A stretch of 64,000 nucleotides of DNA from positions 310,001 to 374,000 of the forward strand of contig NZ_JAKNTO010000001.1 of the NCBI RefSeq assembly GCF_022440845.1. Direction: 5' to 3'. A program made the position numbers and the translations under genes. This document shows, in pieces, positions 52,149 through 61,619 of this stretch. This stretch comes from Ruminococcus sp. OA3 (GTDB taxonomy: Bacteria; Bacillota; Clostridia; Lachnospirales; Lachnospiraceae). The notes below the pieces were generated by a model. That model did not search any database. It was not told the origin of the DNA and worked only from the letters and a program-made list of their open reading frames with translations. Numbering within the stretch: position 1 is the stretch's first letter; each line of letters opens with the position of its first letter.

Positions 52149-52898
52149 TTACTGAAAGACAACGCCCAACGCGCTGTTAGCGAGCTTGGTGAGTTCCGTC
52201 TTGGCAAGATCATAATTCACATCGGATGCCTGAACAGCGTAACCTTTTACTTCGATCGTGTAAGTCGGAAGTCCTGCTTCAGCCTCTTCAGGATTAATCT
52301 CTTCACCCTTTGCATTATAATAAGTAACCTCGTCAACTAATTCCGTATTATCCTTTACGTCAATCAAGTTACCATCTTCATCCATTGTATAAACAATTTC
52401 GCCTTCTGTACCGTATTTCCATACTTTCTGAATACCTGCATTTACTTTTACAGATGAGAAGATTGCACTGGTATCAGCGCCTGGCGCTAATACAGTTTTA
52501 AATGCATATAATTCCTGACCATCAGCTGCTGTACCGATTTTTTCCCAACCTGTTGTATCCAGTCCCTGAACCTCTGCATACTGTTTAAACTCTTCATAAG
52601 TTATACTGTCTGCACCATTTGTATAGTCCAGCGAAACTGCAACCCAGATGGATTCATTAGAGTCACTGGTGTTTGACATTGTCGGTGCTTTTGTGATTAC
52701 CTGACCCGGCGTATAGCTGCCAGCCACTTCAGGATCAAACTCCTCAGTCAACTCCGTCGTAATGGATTTCGAACTTGTAAATACGTTCTTTTCCGTCTCC
52801 GTCACGCTTGACAGATAAGCCAGTGTTCCCCCAACTGCCAGAACAGCCGTAAGTGCCATTGCACCGATTGTTGTTGCGATTCTCTTTTTGTTTGCCAT
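52149..52898 (-). CDS. SipW-dependent TasA/camelysin-like surface protein 3
   Basis: 249 residues. The signal peptide ANKKRIATTIGAMALTAVLA is followed by VGGTLAYLSSVTETEKNVFT. The mature part has SYTPGQVITKAPTMSNTSDS and a C-terminal beta-rich region ending ALGVVFQ. Spacing to protein 2 is 28 bp, so the two are cotranscribed. The start is ATG 52898 after GGAGGAG. Confidence 0.85.
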   Translation of the reverse strand: MANKKRIATTIGAMALTAVLAVGGTLAYLSSVTETEKNVFTSSKSITTELTEEFDPEVAGSYTPGQVITKAPTMSNTSDSNESIWVAVSLDYTNGADSITYEEFKQYAEVQGLDTTGWEKIGTAADGQELYAFKTVLAPGADTSAIFSSVKVNAGIQKVWKYGTEGEIVYTMDEDGNLIDVKDNTELVDEVTYYNAKGEEINPEEAEAGLPTYTIEVKGYAVQASDVNYDLAKTELTKLANSALGVVFQ

Positions 52899-53001
52899 AG
52901 TATCTCTCCTCCACTTGATTATAAATTTAAAAGTCATTACGTTTTATATTTTCTGTCCGTTTCGCATGTATCTTAAAAAAGCTTCCTTTTTTAATTCATT
53001 T

Positions 53002-53715
53002 TTAGTTCTGACCGTTGATAAAGTTTAACATCAGGTCTTTTGCGTCTGCTGCATCTACATTTGTAGACTGAATTGCATAAGCCGTAACTTTGATATTGAA
53101 TTTTGGTAACAGCCCCTTCTCGCCTGCTTCCAGGTCCAGGCTTAATGGAACCTCCCCAAACAATGCCGGAGTTGTAATTCCGTTAACAGCCAGTTCAGTG
53201 GCTCCTTCACCGCTGCCATACATATAAATCTGGTCCTTTCCTGTACCGCCATCAATCTGTACCCAGGCATCTGTATGAAATTCAATCCCTGTTTCCTTCA
53301 GATAAGCAGTTTTGAAATCATCATATGTTACCTGTGTTTCGGTGCTTCCATCTACCTTAAAATACTGAACTTTAAGAGCTGTGTAAATTGGTTCATCTTT
53401 ACTTGTATTCTTAACCTGTGGATCCTTTGGAATATCCGTTCCCGGCGTATATCTTTGAGCCAGGTTAAAGCCTAATTCCATGTTATCCTTATCAGCCTCA
53501 TCCACTCCTGCGCCATACTGGAAACCGTCTTCCCCAAATTCATATCCATCCCAGTCAGGTTCTCTCAGTTCCAGATCAATACTTTTATCAGAAGCAAATA
53601 CATTTGTTGCCGTTTCCGTAACCTGATGCAGGTAAGCAAGTGTTCCGCCGATTCCTAAAGCAGTAACAACAGCAAGTGCTGTGATAACTTTTGCTTTTTT
53701 ATTTTTATTAATCAT
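53002..53715 (-). CDS. SipW-dependent TasA/camelysin-like surface protein 4
   Basis: 237 residues. The signal peptide INKNKKAKVITALAVVTALG is followed by GGTLAYLHQVTETATNVFAS. It has the RYTPGTDIPKDPQVKNTSKD motif common to the group. The start is ATG 53715, after GGAAGGGG and ~42 nt downstream of the predicted start from its own tandem-repeat promoter. It is the first gene of a probable sub-operon with proteins 3, 2 and 1. Confidence 0.85.
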   Translation of the reverse strand: MINKNKKAKVITALAVVTALGIGGTLAYLHQVTETATNVFASDKSIDLELREPDWDGYEFGEDGFQYGAGVDEADKDNMELGFNLAQRYTPGTDIPKDPQVKNTSKDEPIYTALKVQYFKVDGSTETQVTYDDFKTAYLKETGIEFHTDAWVQIDGGTGKDQIYMYGSGEGATELAVNGITTPALFGEVPLSLDLEAGEKGLLPKFNIKVTAYAIQSTNVDAADAKDLMLNFINGQN

Positions 53716-53763
53716 AGTTCCCCTTCCTTTCCATGTTTTCCGAACTATCAATGCTATAAGTAC

Positions 53764-53796
53764 ATTATGAATGATGTAAGTCACAACGCAGTCACA
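53764..53796 (-). promoter_or_regulatory. Tandem TGTGAC promoter of TasA-like gene 4
   Basis: On the minus strand: TGTGAC (53796-53791), N5, TGTGAC (53785-53780), N10, CATAAT (-10, 53769-53764). The hexamers are 11 bp apart and replace the -35 box. The arrangement matches two other promoters in the locus base for base in spacing. Confidence 0.75.
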
Positions 53797-53836
53797 TCAA
53801 CAGGTATTCTCAATTTTTTCTAATTTATTTTCTCAG

Positions 53837-54460
53837 CTATGCTAATGCCTCTAAATCATCAAAATCAGATAATCCCCATGCACTTAAAGAATCTTTTTGA
53901 TTTGCTGCAATACCTTCTGTAAGGACCTGCAGTTCAAATGTAGTGCCTTCCGGTACTTCTCCGGCATAAGTCACTGCGGTAATGAGCATACCGGACACAT
54001 CATCCGGAGCCAGAGCCCTGGTATAGTAATAGTAGGTTTCTCCACCTGCAGTTTCTTCTTTTCTCCAGTTGCTGTCATCACCATATGTGTATGAAACTTT
54101 ACTCATATCCGCGGGAACTGTCTCACCCGCCTCATTTCTGAAAATCGGAACCAGTCTTACCCTTACATACGTATCAGTTGTCGGATATTCTTCACTGTCA
54201 ATATTTTTAATGCTGACTTCTTTTGTAACCGGTTGATTCTCAACAATCTGATCATAGGTATTCGTATTGTCGCCATCTTCCAAAGGCACATCTTTGCCAT
54301 TTTCTACAACTCCGATATTGACAGCCGCACCCGCAAAATCATTTTGTACCGGATCCGTTTTCTTCTGCAGCATTGCAATTGTTGTTCCCACAACAGCAAT
54401 CACCAGAAGTGCCAGAATTCCCACAACTGTTATCTTTCCTTTCTTACTCATTTGCCTCAT
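53837..54460 (-). CDS. Atypical SipW-cluster secreted protein
   Basis: 207 residues. The N-terminal hydrophobic segment (KITVVGILALLVIAVVGTTI followed by AMLQKKTDP) resembles a SipW signal but lacks the AYF/AYL motif of its neighbours. It could be retained as a membrane anchor or cleaved differently. The mature part is beta-rich (VTKEVSIKNIDSEEYPTTDT, YVRVRLVPIFRNEAGE, ALAPDDVSGMLITAV), like a pilin-type domain. Its start overlaps the sipW stop (ATGA), so it is coupled to the peptidase. A fibre initiator or anchor role like that of TapA is possible but unproven. Confidence 0.75.
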   Translation of the reverse strand: MRQMSKKGKITVVGILALLVIAVVGTTIAMLQKKTDPVQNDFAGAAVNIGVVENGKDVPLEDGDNTNTYDQIVENQPVTKEVSIKNIDSEEYPTTDTYVRVRLVPIFRNEAGETVPADMSKVSYTYGDDSNWRKEETAGGETYYYYTRALAPDDVSGMLITAVTYAGEVPEGTTFELQVLTEGIAANQKDSLSAWGLSDFDDLEALA

Positions 54461-54963
54461 TTTGCACCTCCGTCTTTTTTTTCATCCTTGCCCATCAGCA
54501 TATCCGGCAGGAAGGTCAGGATCAGCACTACCAAAATTGCCGTTATCATAAGGATCATTCCGGTTCTTGTAGCAGCATACACAGCAACATATCCTAAAAG
54601 CGGAATACTAAAAGCCGGTTTTCCAACTACTGCCGCGTATGCGATCGTCCCGCCGTCTACATTGTCATTGGCATCGCCTTTGGTTTGAAATGTCTGATTT
54701 TCTTCATCTTTTTCTACCACACGGTGAGTGACCATTGTTCCCTCACCAATCGTATATGTCATTGGATCACCCACTTCAATATCTGCAGGTTCCACGTCCT
54801 GTACATAGATCAGACTCCCCACATGGTACGTCGGCTCCATACTGCCGCTCAGTACCGCCAACGGCTGAAGGCCAAATACCCTTGGCAGAAACAACGCCGC
54901 CACTAACGCAATCAATGCCACAAGTAAAATGGTTGTAACTGCTTTATATACCTTTCTCATCAC
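54457..54963 (-). CDS. sipW: SipW-type signal peptidase I
   Basis: 168 residues. Membrane helix near residues 8-26, catalytic Ser41 in VLSGSMEPTYHVGSLIYV, and His80 in VTHRVVEKDE in place of the bacterial Lys, which places it in the ER-type (SipW) class. A second membrane helix (LGYVAVYAATRTGMILMI) and a further hydrophobic stretch end in a charged tail (GKDEKKDGGAK). SipW specifically processes TasA-type proteins, of which this locus encodes at least four. Expression starts from the tandem-repeat promoter at 55007-55039. Confidence 0.93.
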   Translation of the reverse strand: MMRKVYKAVTTILLVALIALVAALFLPRVFGLQPLAVLSGSMEPTYHVGSLIYVQDVEPADIEVGDPMTYTIGEGTMVTHRVVEKDEENQTFQTKGDANDNVDGGTIAYAAVVGKPAFSIPLLGYVAVYAATRTGMILMITAILVVLILTFLPDMLMGKDEKKDGGAK

Positions 54964-55006
54964 TCTGCCCTTCCATTCCCGTGCAAACTTTTTATCTTAT
55001 ATTGAT

Positions 55007-55039
55007 ACTATATCAATCGCAAGTCACACTCCGGTCACA
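55007..55039 (-). promoter_or_regulatory. Tandem TGTGAC promoter of sipW
   Basis: TGTGAC (55039-55034), N5, TGTGAC (55028-55023), N10, TATAGT (55012-55007) on the minus strand. The -10 and all spacings equal those of the adhesin promoter. Confidence 0.78.
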
Positions 55040-55056
55040 ATGTTTTAAATTATATA

Positions 55057-55088
55057 AGAAAAGATGCAGTTTTCACTGCATCTTTTCT
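55057..55088 (-). terminator. Terminator after the giant adhesin
   Basis: AGAAAAGATGCAG (55057-55069) pairs perfectly with 55076-55088 over a 6-nt loop, followed by a T/A-rich stretch on the minus strand. Confidence 0.85.
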
Positions 55089-55093
55089 GAAAA

Positions 55094-58000
55094 TCACTGA
55101 TTAAATTTGTTTACTGCTGCGGCAGCGTCACTGAGCCATTTCCATTCCCTGTCAACGTTGTTCGTAAACTCCGTTGTTGCCACAAGCACATTTGCATGCT
55201 TTGCATTCTTTTCTGTGTTGCCTACTCCATAAAAACTCAGCTTATCATTGGAAGACTCTAACTTTTTCCCGATATAGAGGTCGGCACATTCTTCTGCGTT
55301 CCCATCAAAATTATCCTTTTTAGAAACCAGATCATATTTAGCTGACCACTCGGTCTCTTCCGTTACTGTATAGTATCCTCTGGACAATCCGGAAATGGTT
55401 TTTGTCTTTTCAGTATCCCTTTCATTTGCATTGAAATTGATCACTTCATAGAAAGTATTTACCAGATCTCCCTTGCTGCCATCTGCCTTCACCGCATATT
55501 TCTGAATTTTAAATACAAAACTCTGATTTGCGTTGATCGGCTCAATATGTGTATATTGATCATCAATCTTTTTGGTAATTGTCAGCTGTCCATCAACCAC
55601 ATAGACAGTGTAAACGCCATACTCTTTATCTTTATAATTTTTCGTATCACTGTTCACCGCTGTAACAATATGGTCTTCACCTCCGGCAATGTTGCCCTCC
55701 GTACGTCCTGTACTGTCATCCGTCGGTGCTCCGGCATCGTAGGTAACTTTCAGATAGAATTTCTGCGTGTCCGTCGGAGCAATCCGAGCCATTTCTTCCA
55801 GCGTAACCGGCTGGCTGCATGCTTCATCTTTATACCATGTTTTGGTGAAATCTGCCGCTTTCAGGGCACTGCCGTCTCTTCCCATTGTATATCCGCTTTC
55901 AAACAGTCTGTTAATTACCGCATCATCTGTCGGAACTGTGTCACCCAGGAAGATCGTTGTTTCTGCATTGTTTATTTTGAGTTCAGCTTTTACATTTACT
56001 GTTGGCTGTTCAAAATATACCGTACCAATTTCGCTGTCAATCCTGGAATCAGAACCATTCGTAGTCACATCATTCCCGCCGATATACGCATCCTTGGCCC
56101 GGATAACGATCGGAGTCTCCCCGCTCTTCCAGCCTGGTTCTTCTCCCTTGGACGCCTGAATTGCCGCATCCGGCCAGGTAAGCGTTGTTGATCCGTCCCC
56201 ATTATGCGTCACTGTCACTCCTGCTGCTGTGAGCCTTGCTTCTTCTCCCTCAGCGAGTTCAAAACGTTTGTCGATGGTATCCACGATATCCGCCGTTATC
56301 GTCTTGCCAAGGCTGGAACCAATGCTTTCAAACAGGGCTTCCAGAGACTCCACACTGTCCGCTGTCATATAATAGTCGGACCCTGATGCAACACCTGTCA
56401 TGTAATCATCAATCTGCTTTATAGTACCGCTGCTGATTTGGCCGGATGTACTGGCCGAATCAAATATTCCCAGTGAATAAATTGTAGCATTATGAGTTGT
56501 CTTGATCGCGCGAGCATTTGTAACAGCACCGCTTGCCACGTCGGTATTAAAAGTATTGCCCGTAGTAGGAACACCATCTGTCAGGAAAATCACAAGATTC
56601 TTTCTTCCCTCTACCTGGTCAACCGTCTCCCGGTTTCCCGTACCATCATAAATGGCCTTTGCATTTCCCATTCCTGCGGACGCATTGGTGGCTCCACTCT
56701 TAGGCACATTGTTCACCCAGCTGTTTAATGTGGTATACGAAGAATCGTTGCCAACTCTGAGCAGCTCATTTCCGCCGCTTCTCTTTGTTGTCGCACTTCC
56801 TGCAAAATATACCACTCCCATCCGGCTGTCCGGGCTGCTTTCCCTGACCATATCGAGGAACAGTGTTGCTGCGTTCTCTAATGCATTATTTTTGTTATCT
56901 CCGCCATAGCTGCGGCTATACAGCTGTGCATTTGTCACATAAATATACTGGTTAGATGCAGTATCATAATAATAATACTGGTTCCTGTCTCTGTCCCGGG
57001 TTGCCTGCTGATAGATACCACTGGTTGTTTTCACATAATAGCTTCCACTGGCAGGAGTACTGCTTCCCGAATATGGGGTAAATGTATAGAAGTTATTGTC
57101 CATACTTCCTGATGCATCCAGAACCAACACGATATCGTACGGTGTCGCTTTCACCTGTTCTGTTATCTTCGAAGTTGCGGATAATGTAATTCCATACGTC
57201 CTTTCATTCCAGTCCAGAAGTTCTACCTGTTTGTCATAATCCAGATTCTTTTCCAGATATTCATCTTCTGTAAAGTTATGGATTTGATAAAACTCCTCTC
57301 CCGATACATCCAGCTTTCCAACTTCATTGCCTTCGGCATCTTCCAGATAAACACTGCCTGTTCCATCATCTTCAACCGTAACCGTTACTGTCCATACACT
57401 GCCTGGCGTAACATAGCCATTCGGAGACTGCGTTTCAGTCAACGTATATGTCCCGGTAGAAACGCCTGAGAACGTCACCATACCATTTCTACCTGAAGTT
57501 TCTGTCCCGATCACAGTATTGCTGCTGTTCGTCAGTGTAAAGGTCGCTCCCGGGAGAATCTTATCCCCACTGTCCGTTTTTACAAAAGAAAGATCAACGG
57601 AGGAAGTTTTATTGGTTACCACTGCTTTTGCATTTTTATTAATATTAATTACGCCTGATGCATATCCTTCATATCCATTTTGACTGGAAATTGAATCTGC
57701 CGTATAAGAGGCACTGTCAACCACTGTAAATTCCGGTGCCAGATAAGTATCCGTATCCAGGTTGATCTCCTCCACCCTGAATGAAGTTCCAGATGGAATT
57801 CCACGCGTGGTTTCGCCTCCGGCACTGACCGCTGCATTACCAATAATTACCGCAATCTGTCCGGACTTCAGACTGATTCTTCCGTTGCTTGTGGTGAGTG
57901 ACTCCCCGGCAAGCGCCGCATCATAGGTCGCACCTACTTTGTAAGTTCCTCTATACAGCTCACCGCCAAGAGTAACCCGCATCGTATAAGTATCATCTGT

Positions 58001-61000
58001 AGCACCGCCGGCCACTGTCTTTTGAATTAAAAGATGTTTCATATTCGTGGCTGCGCATCTGTTCTTGAAGTTTACGATTGTGTCTGTTCCGATTGTAAGC
58101 TCTTCACTTCTAATTGTAGTCTGATCCTCTCCGACTACACTGTCGCCATCCTGGTTTACAATTCCGGCAGATTCAATCACAACTTCATCATAAGCTTCGC
58201 TGCTGAGACCGACTTCTTCCACATAATACTTCTGGCCTTGCGTCATTCCACTAAACTGGGCCTGTTCACCATGTCTCAGTTTAAATGTTCCGTCGCTGTC
58301 AACTGTTTTTATTTCTGTTGTGTCATCAGCTTTTCGCAGAGTATACTCGGTTCCCGGCATTACTGCCTCAAAATTTCCGTTTCCGGCTTCTGTCTCTGCA
58401 TACAGTTTAAATGCAAATTCCACATCACTGTAGGCACCATCGTCATAGTTAGATATCTCTTTGCTGACAGTAACCGAATCTGTGGGAAGCGGTCTCATAT
58501 TGAAACTGATCTTACAGTTTGCAGCTCCGCCTCCTCGTTCCAGATAGAAAAATTCCATACTGTGAGAACTGAAGTTCTTAAAAGAAGTATAGCTTCCGTC
58601 TCTGCCCTTGTTAAAGATGCCATCCAGATATTCCGTCACTTTGGCTTGATTTGCTCCTGGATTTGCTTCCCTGTAGGCAGCTTCATAACGCGCTGCAATT
58701 GTCGTATCGTCAATACCTTCCGCTTTAACAACACCCGTCTTAAAGTTGATGCTTCCTTCTTTTTTGTCATGGATACCACCGAGATCAAGCACCTTGATGC
58801 CGTCAATAAATACCCATACATCATCATCACCCCTGAAATCAAATACCATGTCTTCGCCATTGATTTGACCATTCTTAGGCTGATAGAAGTTCATACCGAT
58901 GTTCATTCCGAACCAGTAGTCAGTCGCCGCCCTGCCTCCATCCACTGACGATAATGTATTGTCGCGTGCGGTAGCCGGCAGACTATTAAACGGTAAAAAG
59001 TTCCCGTAATTAAATGAGCTCTGAAGTGGTGACAGTCTTGCATTGTAGACATCAAGCCAGTTATTTTCCTGATTCAGCTGTGCATGGTGGTTGCTGCTGT
59101 CGTAGTAATAATAGCCATTCTCATCCTTTTGGAACAGACCGCTTAAACCATTATAAGCCGTAACCGCCGTGCCTGATTCAAACAAATACTCCAGGGAATC
59201 TCCACTCGTCAGCAGCGGATATCCGTTCTCACTCAAATTATTCTTCAAATATTCCTGATGCACACGTTGGTTGCTGGTATGTGTATAGGCGGCAGTCCCT
59301 GCATTATTAGATCCATCTACACCGCCAGCATTGTTATGGAAATAAAACCCGTCAGCAGCAACCGATTTGCTGTTGATAGCACTGCTGTAGTTATACAGGC
59401 CCATGCTGATTCCGTCTGCTCTTCCGTCTACTGTATCAATTTTAGATACATCTGCCTCCTTCGATTTGAGGTTTATCTGAATTCCCCGAACATCAGAAAG
59501 GTTGATTGTATTGTTAGGATTCTGATTGGCGTATGTTCCACGACCCACTCCACTCAGATCCTTTTTACTGTTTAACTGAATGCTTTCCAGAGAGTATCCG
59601 GCTGAAGGATTTACATAAAATGCAACATCCGACTCTTTAAACCGCCTGGTATAATACCCCTTTTCGGCACCATCGATAAAAACATAAAACCTGATCTCTG
59701 TTCCTCCGGAACTGACATCGTCTTCAGAAGCAAACACCTGAACCCTCTGACTGCTTTCAGAAAATTTAATAATCTCTTCTGAGCAGTATTCCTTAACCGG
59801 CCCTTCTGCCCGATATTCGAAATACAGATTATCACTGCTGCCGAAACGAGTCCAGCTGCTATAATTGCTGGTCTTATAATAAAATCCTTTGTTTTTGCCG
59901 CTGCTCTTATAATACAGCTTTACTACTTCCGATTTACTTGAACTGGAAGGGCTGGATGCTTTGTAAGCCCTTAGGAAAGTGTATCCGTCAATTTCATTTG
60001 CCAGGGAGCTTATGTTAGTACCATCATCAGAATCGTTCGTTACCGAAAGGCTTCCAAGAGAAATGTTTTCGCCTATCGTATTGCCCTCTTCATCCACACA
60101 GTATACATATTTTGTATTGCTGCTCCATTTAATCACGAAGTACGAGAAACTGTCTGTTGCGAATTCCGTTTTGCTAACCTCTGCATTACCGACTGTTTCA
60201 ACAACTGCATTGTCCAGCTTCTGCACTTCAATTTCATTCGTGTCAGCACTTTCCTTCAGGTGGTAAACCTCGATATCATCTGCTGAAGCATCGTCTGGAA
60301 GCTCTGTCACCTCACCATCTGTGGTTTCCGGTTTCGCTGTCTCATTAAACTGAAGGGAAACATTGACTTCTCCAGTCGGCTCTACTTCCACACCGTCTTT
60401 TTCAAAACGAATGTCATATGTAACAAAACCTGCCAGTTCTTTGTCCGCCTCCGTCTGGTCTGCCATCATGCTCTCAACGGTGGCAAGCTCGTCAGCATCT
60501 GCTACTTTTGTAGCTTTCAGCTCTGCGCCTCTTGGCAAAATTCCAGGCTGTGATAATGTAGCCGTTACTGTAACTTCCTGATGATCATCCATGCAGGTAA
60601 ATTCTGTTGTCTGGTCCTGCCCGGTCCATGCAATCACGAAGTCAGAAAGATTATAGGCATTAAAACCATATTCACTCACTGAACCAATTGCATCATCTGC
60701 AAAGTTAAATGCTGTAAGATGTTCTTCCCTGTCATCCAGTACGGTAATCATGTTTCCAGCCTCATCCTGTGCCGTTGTGTACTGGAACATTTTCACATTC
60801 ACTGTTCTTAACCTGGATTCACCTTTGAGGGCATCCGGAAGAGCAGCCTCTTTGTAAGTCATCAGCATATTGACTTCGCCCTGTGGCTGATAAACTTCCC
60901 CGTCACTGATCAGTTCCGCATGGTATGCAAGAAATCCATCCACAGGATTACCATCTGCATCTTTTACATCTTTCAAAAGATTGACAATATCATCATATTT

Positions 61001-61453
61001 TGCTTTCAATGTTTTAACTTCTTCAGAAGTGTTTTCATCAATCGCGTAATCATCGATCGGTGTCACCTGAAGCTGTGTACCTTCCGGAAGAGCCTCTTCC
61101 TGTGCCAGCTGCAGCTGCACAGTCATTGTATCATTTTCAAATGTGTAATTCGTCTGACCCGTAACCGGTTCCTCTGTCTCTTCTACATTTTCCAGAATCT
61201 GTGGTTCCTCTGCAGAATAGGAGGACTCGTCAGTATCTGTTGCCTCTGTATCCTCTTCCGTAATTACCGTTTCTTCTTCAGTAGATGGCTCCTCTGCCGG
61301 GTCTTCCAAAGCTTCCTCCGTAACTTCTTCGGGGATAGTCTCAACGCCCGCTGCCTCTTCTGCACTTCCGAATACGTCTAGCGGTATAGCGGAAAGTACC
61401 ATCAACAAACTTAAGATTAAGGCCATCCATCTCTTACTTGTTCTCCATTTCAT
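55094..61453 (-). CDS. Giant secreted multidomain adhesin (fibro-slime, VWA, Cna-B/SpaA domains)
   Basis: 2119 residues. A signal peptide (~1-30, MALILSLLMVLSAIPLDVFG) and an acidic Glu/Thr-rich segment (30-110) are followed by two related ~170-residue repeats (each ending like LSDFVIAW / FSYFVIKW). A PA14/fibro-slime domain spans ~700-985 (DDDVWVFIDGIKVLDLGGIH, FFYLERGGGAANCKISFNMR). Two beta-sandwich domains, a SpaA-like domain (~1285-1370, FVKTDSGDKILPGATFTLTN) and a VWA domain near 1437 (DIVLVLDASGSMDN, a MIDAS motif) follow, and a C-terminal Cna-B-like module ends the protein. No LPXTG or C-terminal membrane helix was found, so anchoring must be by other means. It likely mediates attachment or matrix assembly with the TasA-like fibres. 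Confidence 0.88.
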   Translation of the reverse strand: MKWRTSKRWMALILSLLMVLSAIPLDVFGSAEEAAGVETIPEEVTEEALEDPAEEPSTEEETVITEEDTEATDTDESSYSAEEPQILENVEETEEPVTGQTNYTFENDTMTVQLQLAQEEALPEGTQLQVTPIDDYAIDENTSEEVKTLKAKYDDIVNLLKDVKDADGNPVDGFLAYHAELISDGEVYQPQGEVNMLMTYKEAALPDALKGESRLRTVNVKMFQYTTAQDEAGNMITVLDDREEHLTAFNFADDAIGSVSEYGFNAYNLSDFVIAWTGQDQTTEFTCMDDHQEVTVTATLSQPGILPRGAELKATKVADADELATVESMMADQTEADKELAGFVTYDIRFEKDGVEVEPTGEVNVSLQFNETAKPETTDGEVTELPDDASADDIEVYHLKESADTNEIEVQKLDNAVVETVGNAEVSKTEFATDSFSYFVIKWSSNTKYVYCVDEEGNTIGENISLGSLSVTNDSDDGTNISSLANEIDGYTFLRAYKASSPSSSSKSEVVKLYYKSSGKNKGFYYKTSNYSSWTRFGSSDNLYFEYRAEGPVKEYCSEEIIKFSESSQRVQVFASEDDVSSGGTEIRFYVFIDGAEKGYYTRRFKESDVAFYVNPSAGYSLESIQLNSKKDLSGVGRGTYANQNPNNTINLSDVRGIQINLKSKEADVSKIDTVDGRADGISMGLYNYSSAINSKSVAADGFYFHNNAGGVDGSNNAGTAAYTHTSNQRVHQEYLKNNLSENGYPLLTSGDSLEYLFESGTAVTAYNGLSGLFQKDENGYYYYDSSNHHAQLNQENNWLDVYNARLSPLQSSFNYGNFLPFNSLPATARDNTLSSVDGGRAATDYWFGMNIGMNFYQPKNGQINGEDMVFDFRGDDDVWVFIDGIKVLDLGGIHDKKEGSINFKTGVVKAEGIDDTTIAARYEAAYREANPGANQAKVTEYLDGIFNKGRDGSYTSFKNFSSHSMEFFYLERGGGAANCKISFNMRPLPTDSVTVSKEISNYDDGAYSDVEFAFKLYAETEAGNGNFEAVMPGTEYTLRKADDTTEIKTVDSDGTFKLRHGEQAQFSGMTQGQKYYVEEVGLSSEAYDEVVIESAGIVNQDGDSVVGEDQTTIRSEELTIGTDTIVNFKNRCAATNMKHLLIQKTVAGGATDDTYTMRVTLGGELYRGTYKVGATYDAALAGESLTTSNGRISLKSGQIAVIIGNAAVSAGGETTRGIPSGTSFRVEEINLDTDTYLAPEFTVVDSASYTADSISSQNGYEGYASGVININKNAKAVVTNKTSSVDLSFVKTDSGDKILPGATFTLTNSSNTVIGTETSGRNGMVTFSGVSTGTYTLTETQSPNGYVTPGSVWTVTVTVEDDGTGSVYLEDAEGNEVGKLDVSGEEFYQIHNFTEDEYLEKNLDYDKQVELLDWNERTYGITLSATSKITEQVKATPYDIVLVLDASGSMDNNFYTFTPYSGSSTPASGSYYVKTTSGIYQQATRDRDRNQYYYYDTASNQYIYVTNAQLYSRSYGGDNKNNALENAATLFLDMVRESSPDSRMGVVYFAGSATTKRSGGNELLRVGNDSSYTTLNSWVNNVPKSGATNASAGMGNAKAIYDGTGNRETVDQVEGRKNLVIFLTDGVPTTGNTFNTDVASGAVTNARAIKTTHNATIYSLGIFDSASTSGQISSGTIKQIDDYMTGVASGSDYYMTADSVESLEALFESIGSSLGKTITADIVDTIDKRFELAEGEEARLTAAGVTVTHNGDGSTTLTWPDAAIQASKGEEPGWKSGETPIVIRAKDAYIGGNDVTTNGSDSRIDSEIGTVYFEQPTVNVKAELKINNAETTIFLGDTVPTDDAVINRLFESGYTMGRDGSALKAADFTKTWYKDEACSQPVTLEEMARIAPTDTQKFYLKVTYDAGAPTDDSTGRTEGNIAGGEDHIVTAVNSDTKNYKDKEYGVYTVYVVDGQLTITKKIDDQYTHIEPINANQSFVFKIQKYAVKADGSKGDLVNTFYEVINFNANERDTEKTKTISGLSRGYYTVTEETEWSAKYDLVSKKDNFDGNAEECADLYIGKKLESSNDKLSFYGVGNTEKNAKHANVLVATTEFTNNVDREWKWLSDAAAAVNKFNQ

Positions 61454-61531
61454 TGGTAATCCTCCTTCAACTTCTGCTATATATGATCTTCAGGACGACA
61501 TAAGCATCCTATACACTCAGTTTATGTTTAT

Positions 61532-61564
61532 ACTATAGCAAGCTTAAGTCACAGAGCGGTCACA
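61532..61564 (-). promoter_or_regulatory. Tandem TGTGAC promoter of the giant adhesin
   Basis: TGTGAC (61564-61559), N5, TGTGAC (61553-61548), N10, TATAGT (61537-61532) on the minus strand. The predicted leader is ~70 nt. Confidence 0.78.
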
Positions 61565-61588
61565 ATATCCTGAATTCACAAATAAAAA

Positions 61589-61616
61589 AACAGAAACTCA
61601 TAAAAAAGCTCCTGTT
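61589..61616 (-). terminator. Terminator after the regulator operon
   Basis: AACAGGAGCT and AGTTTCTGTT arms (10 bp with two wobbles) and a seven-T tract on the minus strand, separating the regulator operon from the adhesin promoter. Confidence 0.75.
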
Positions 61617-61619
61617 TCC

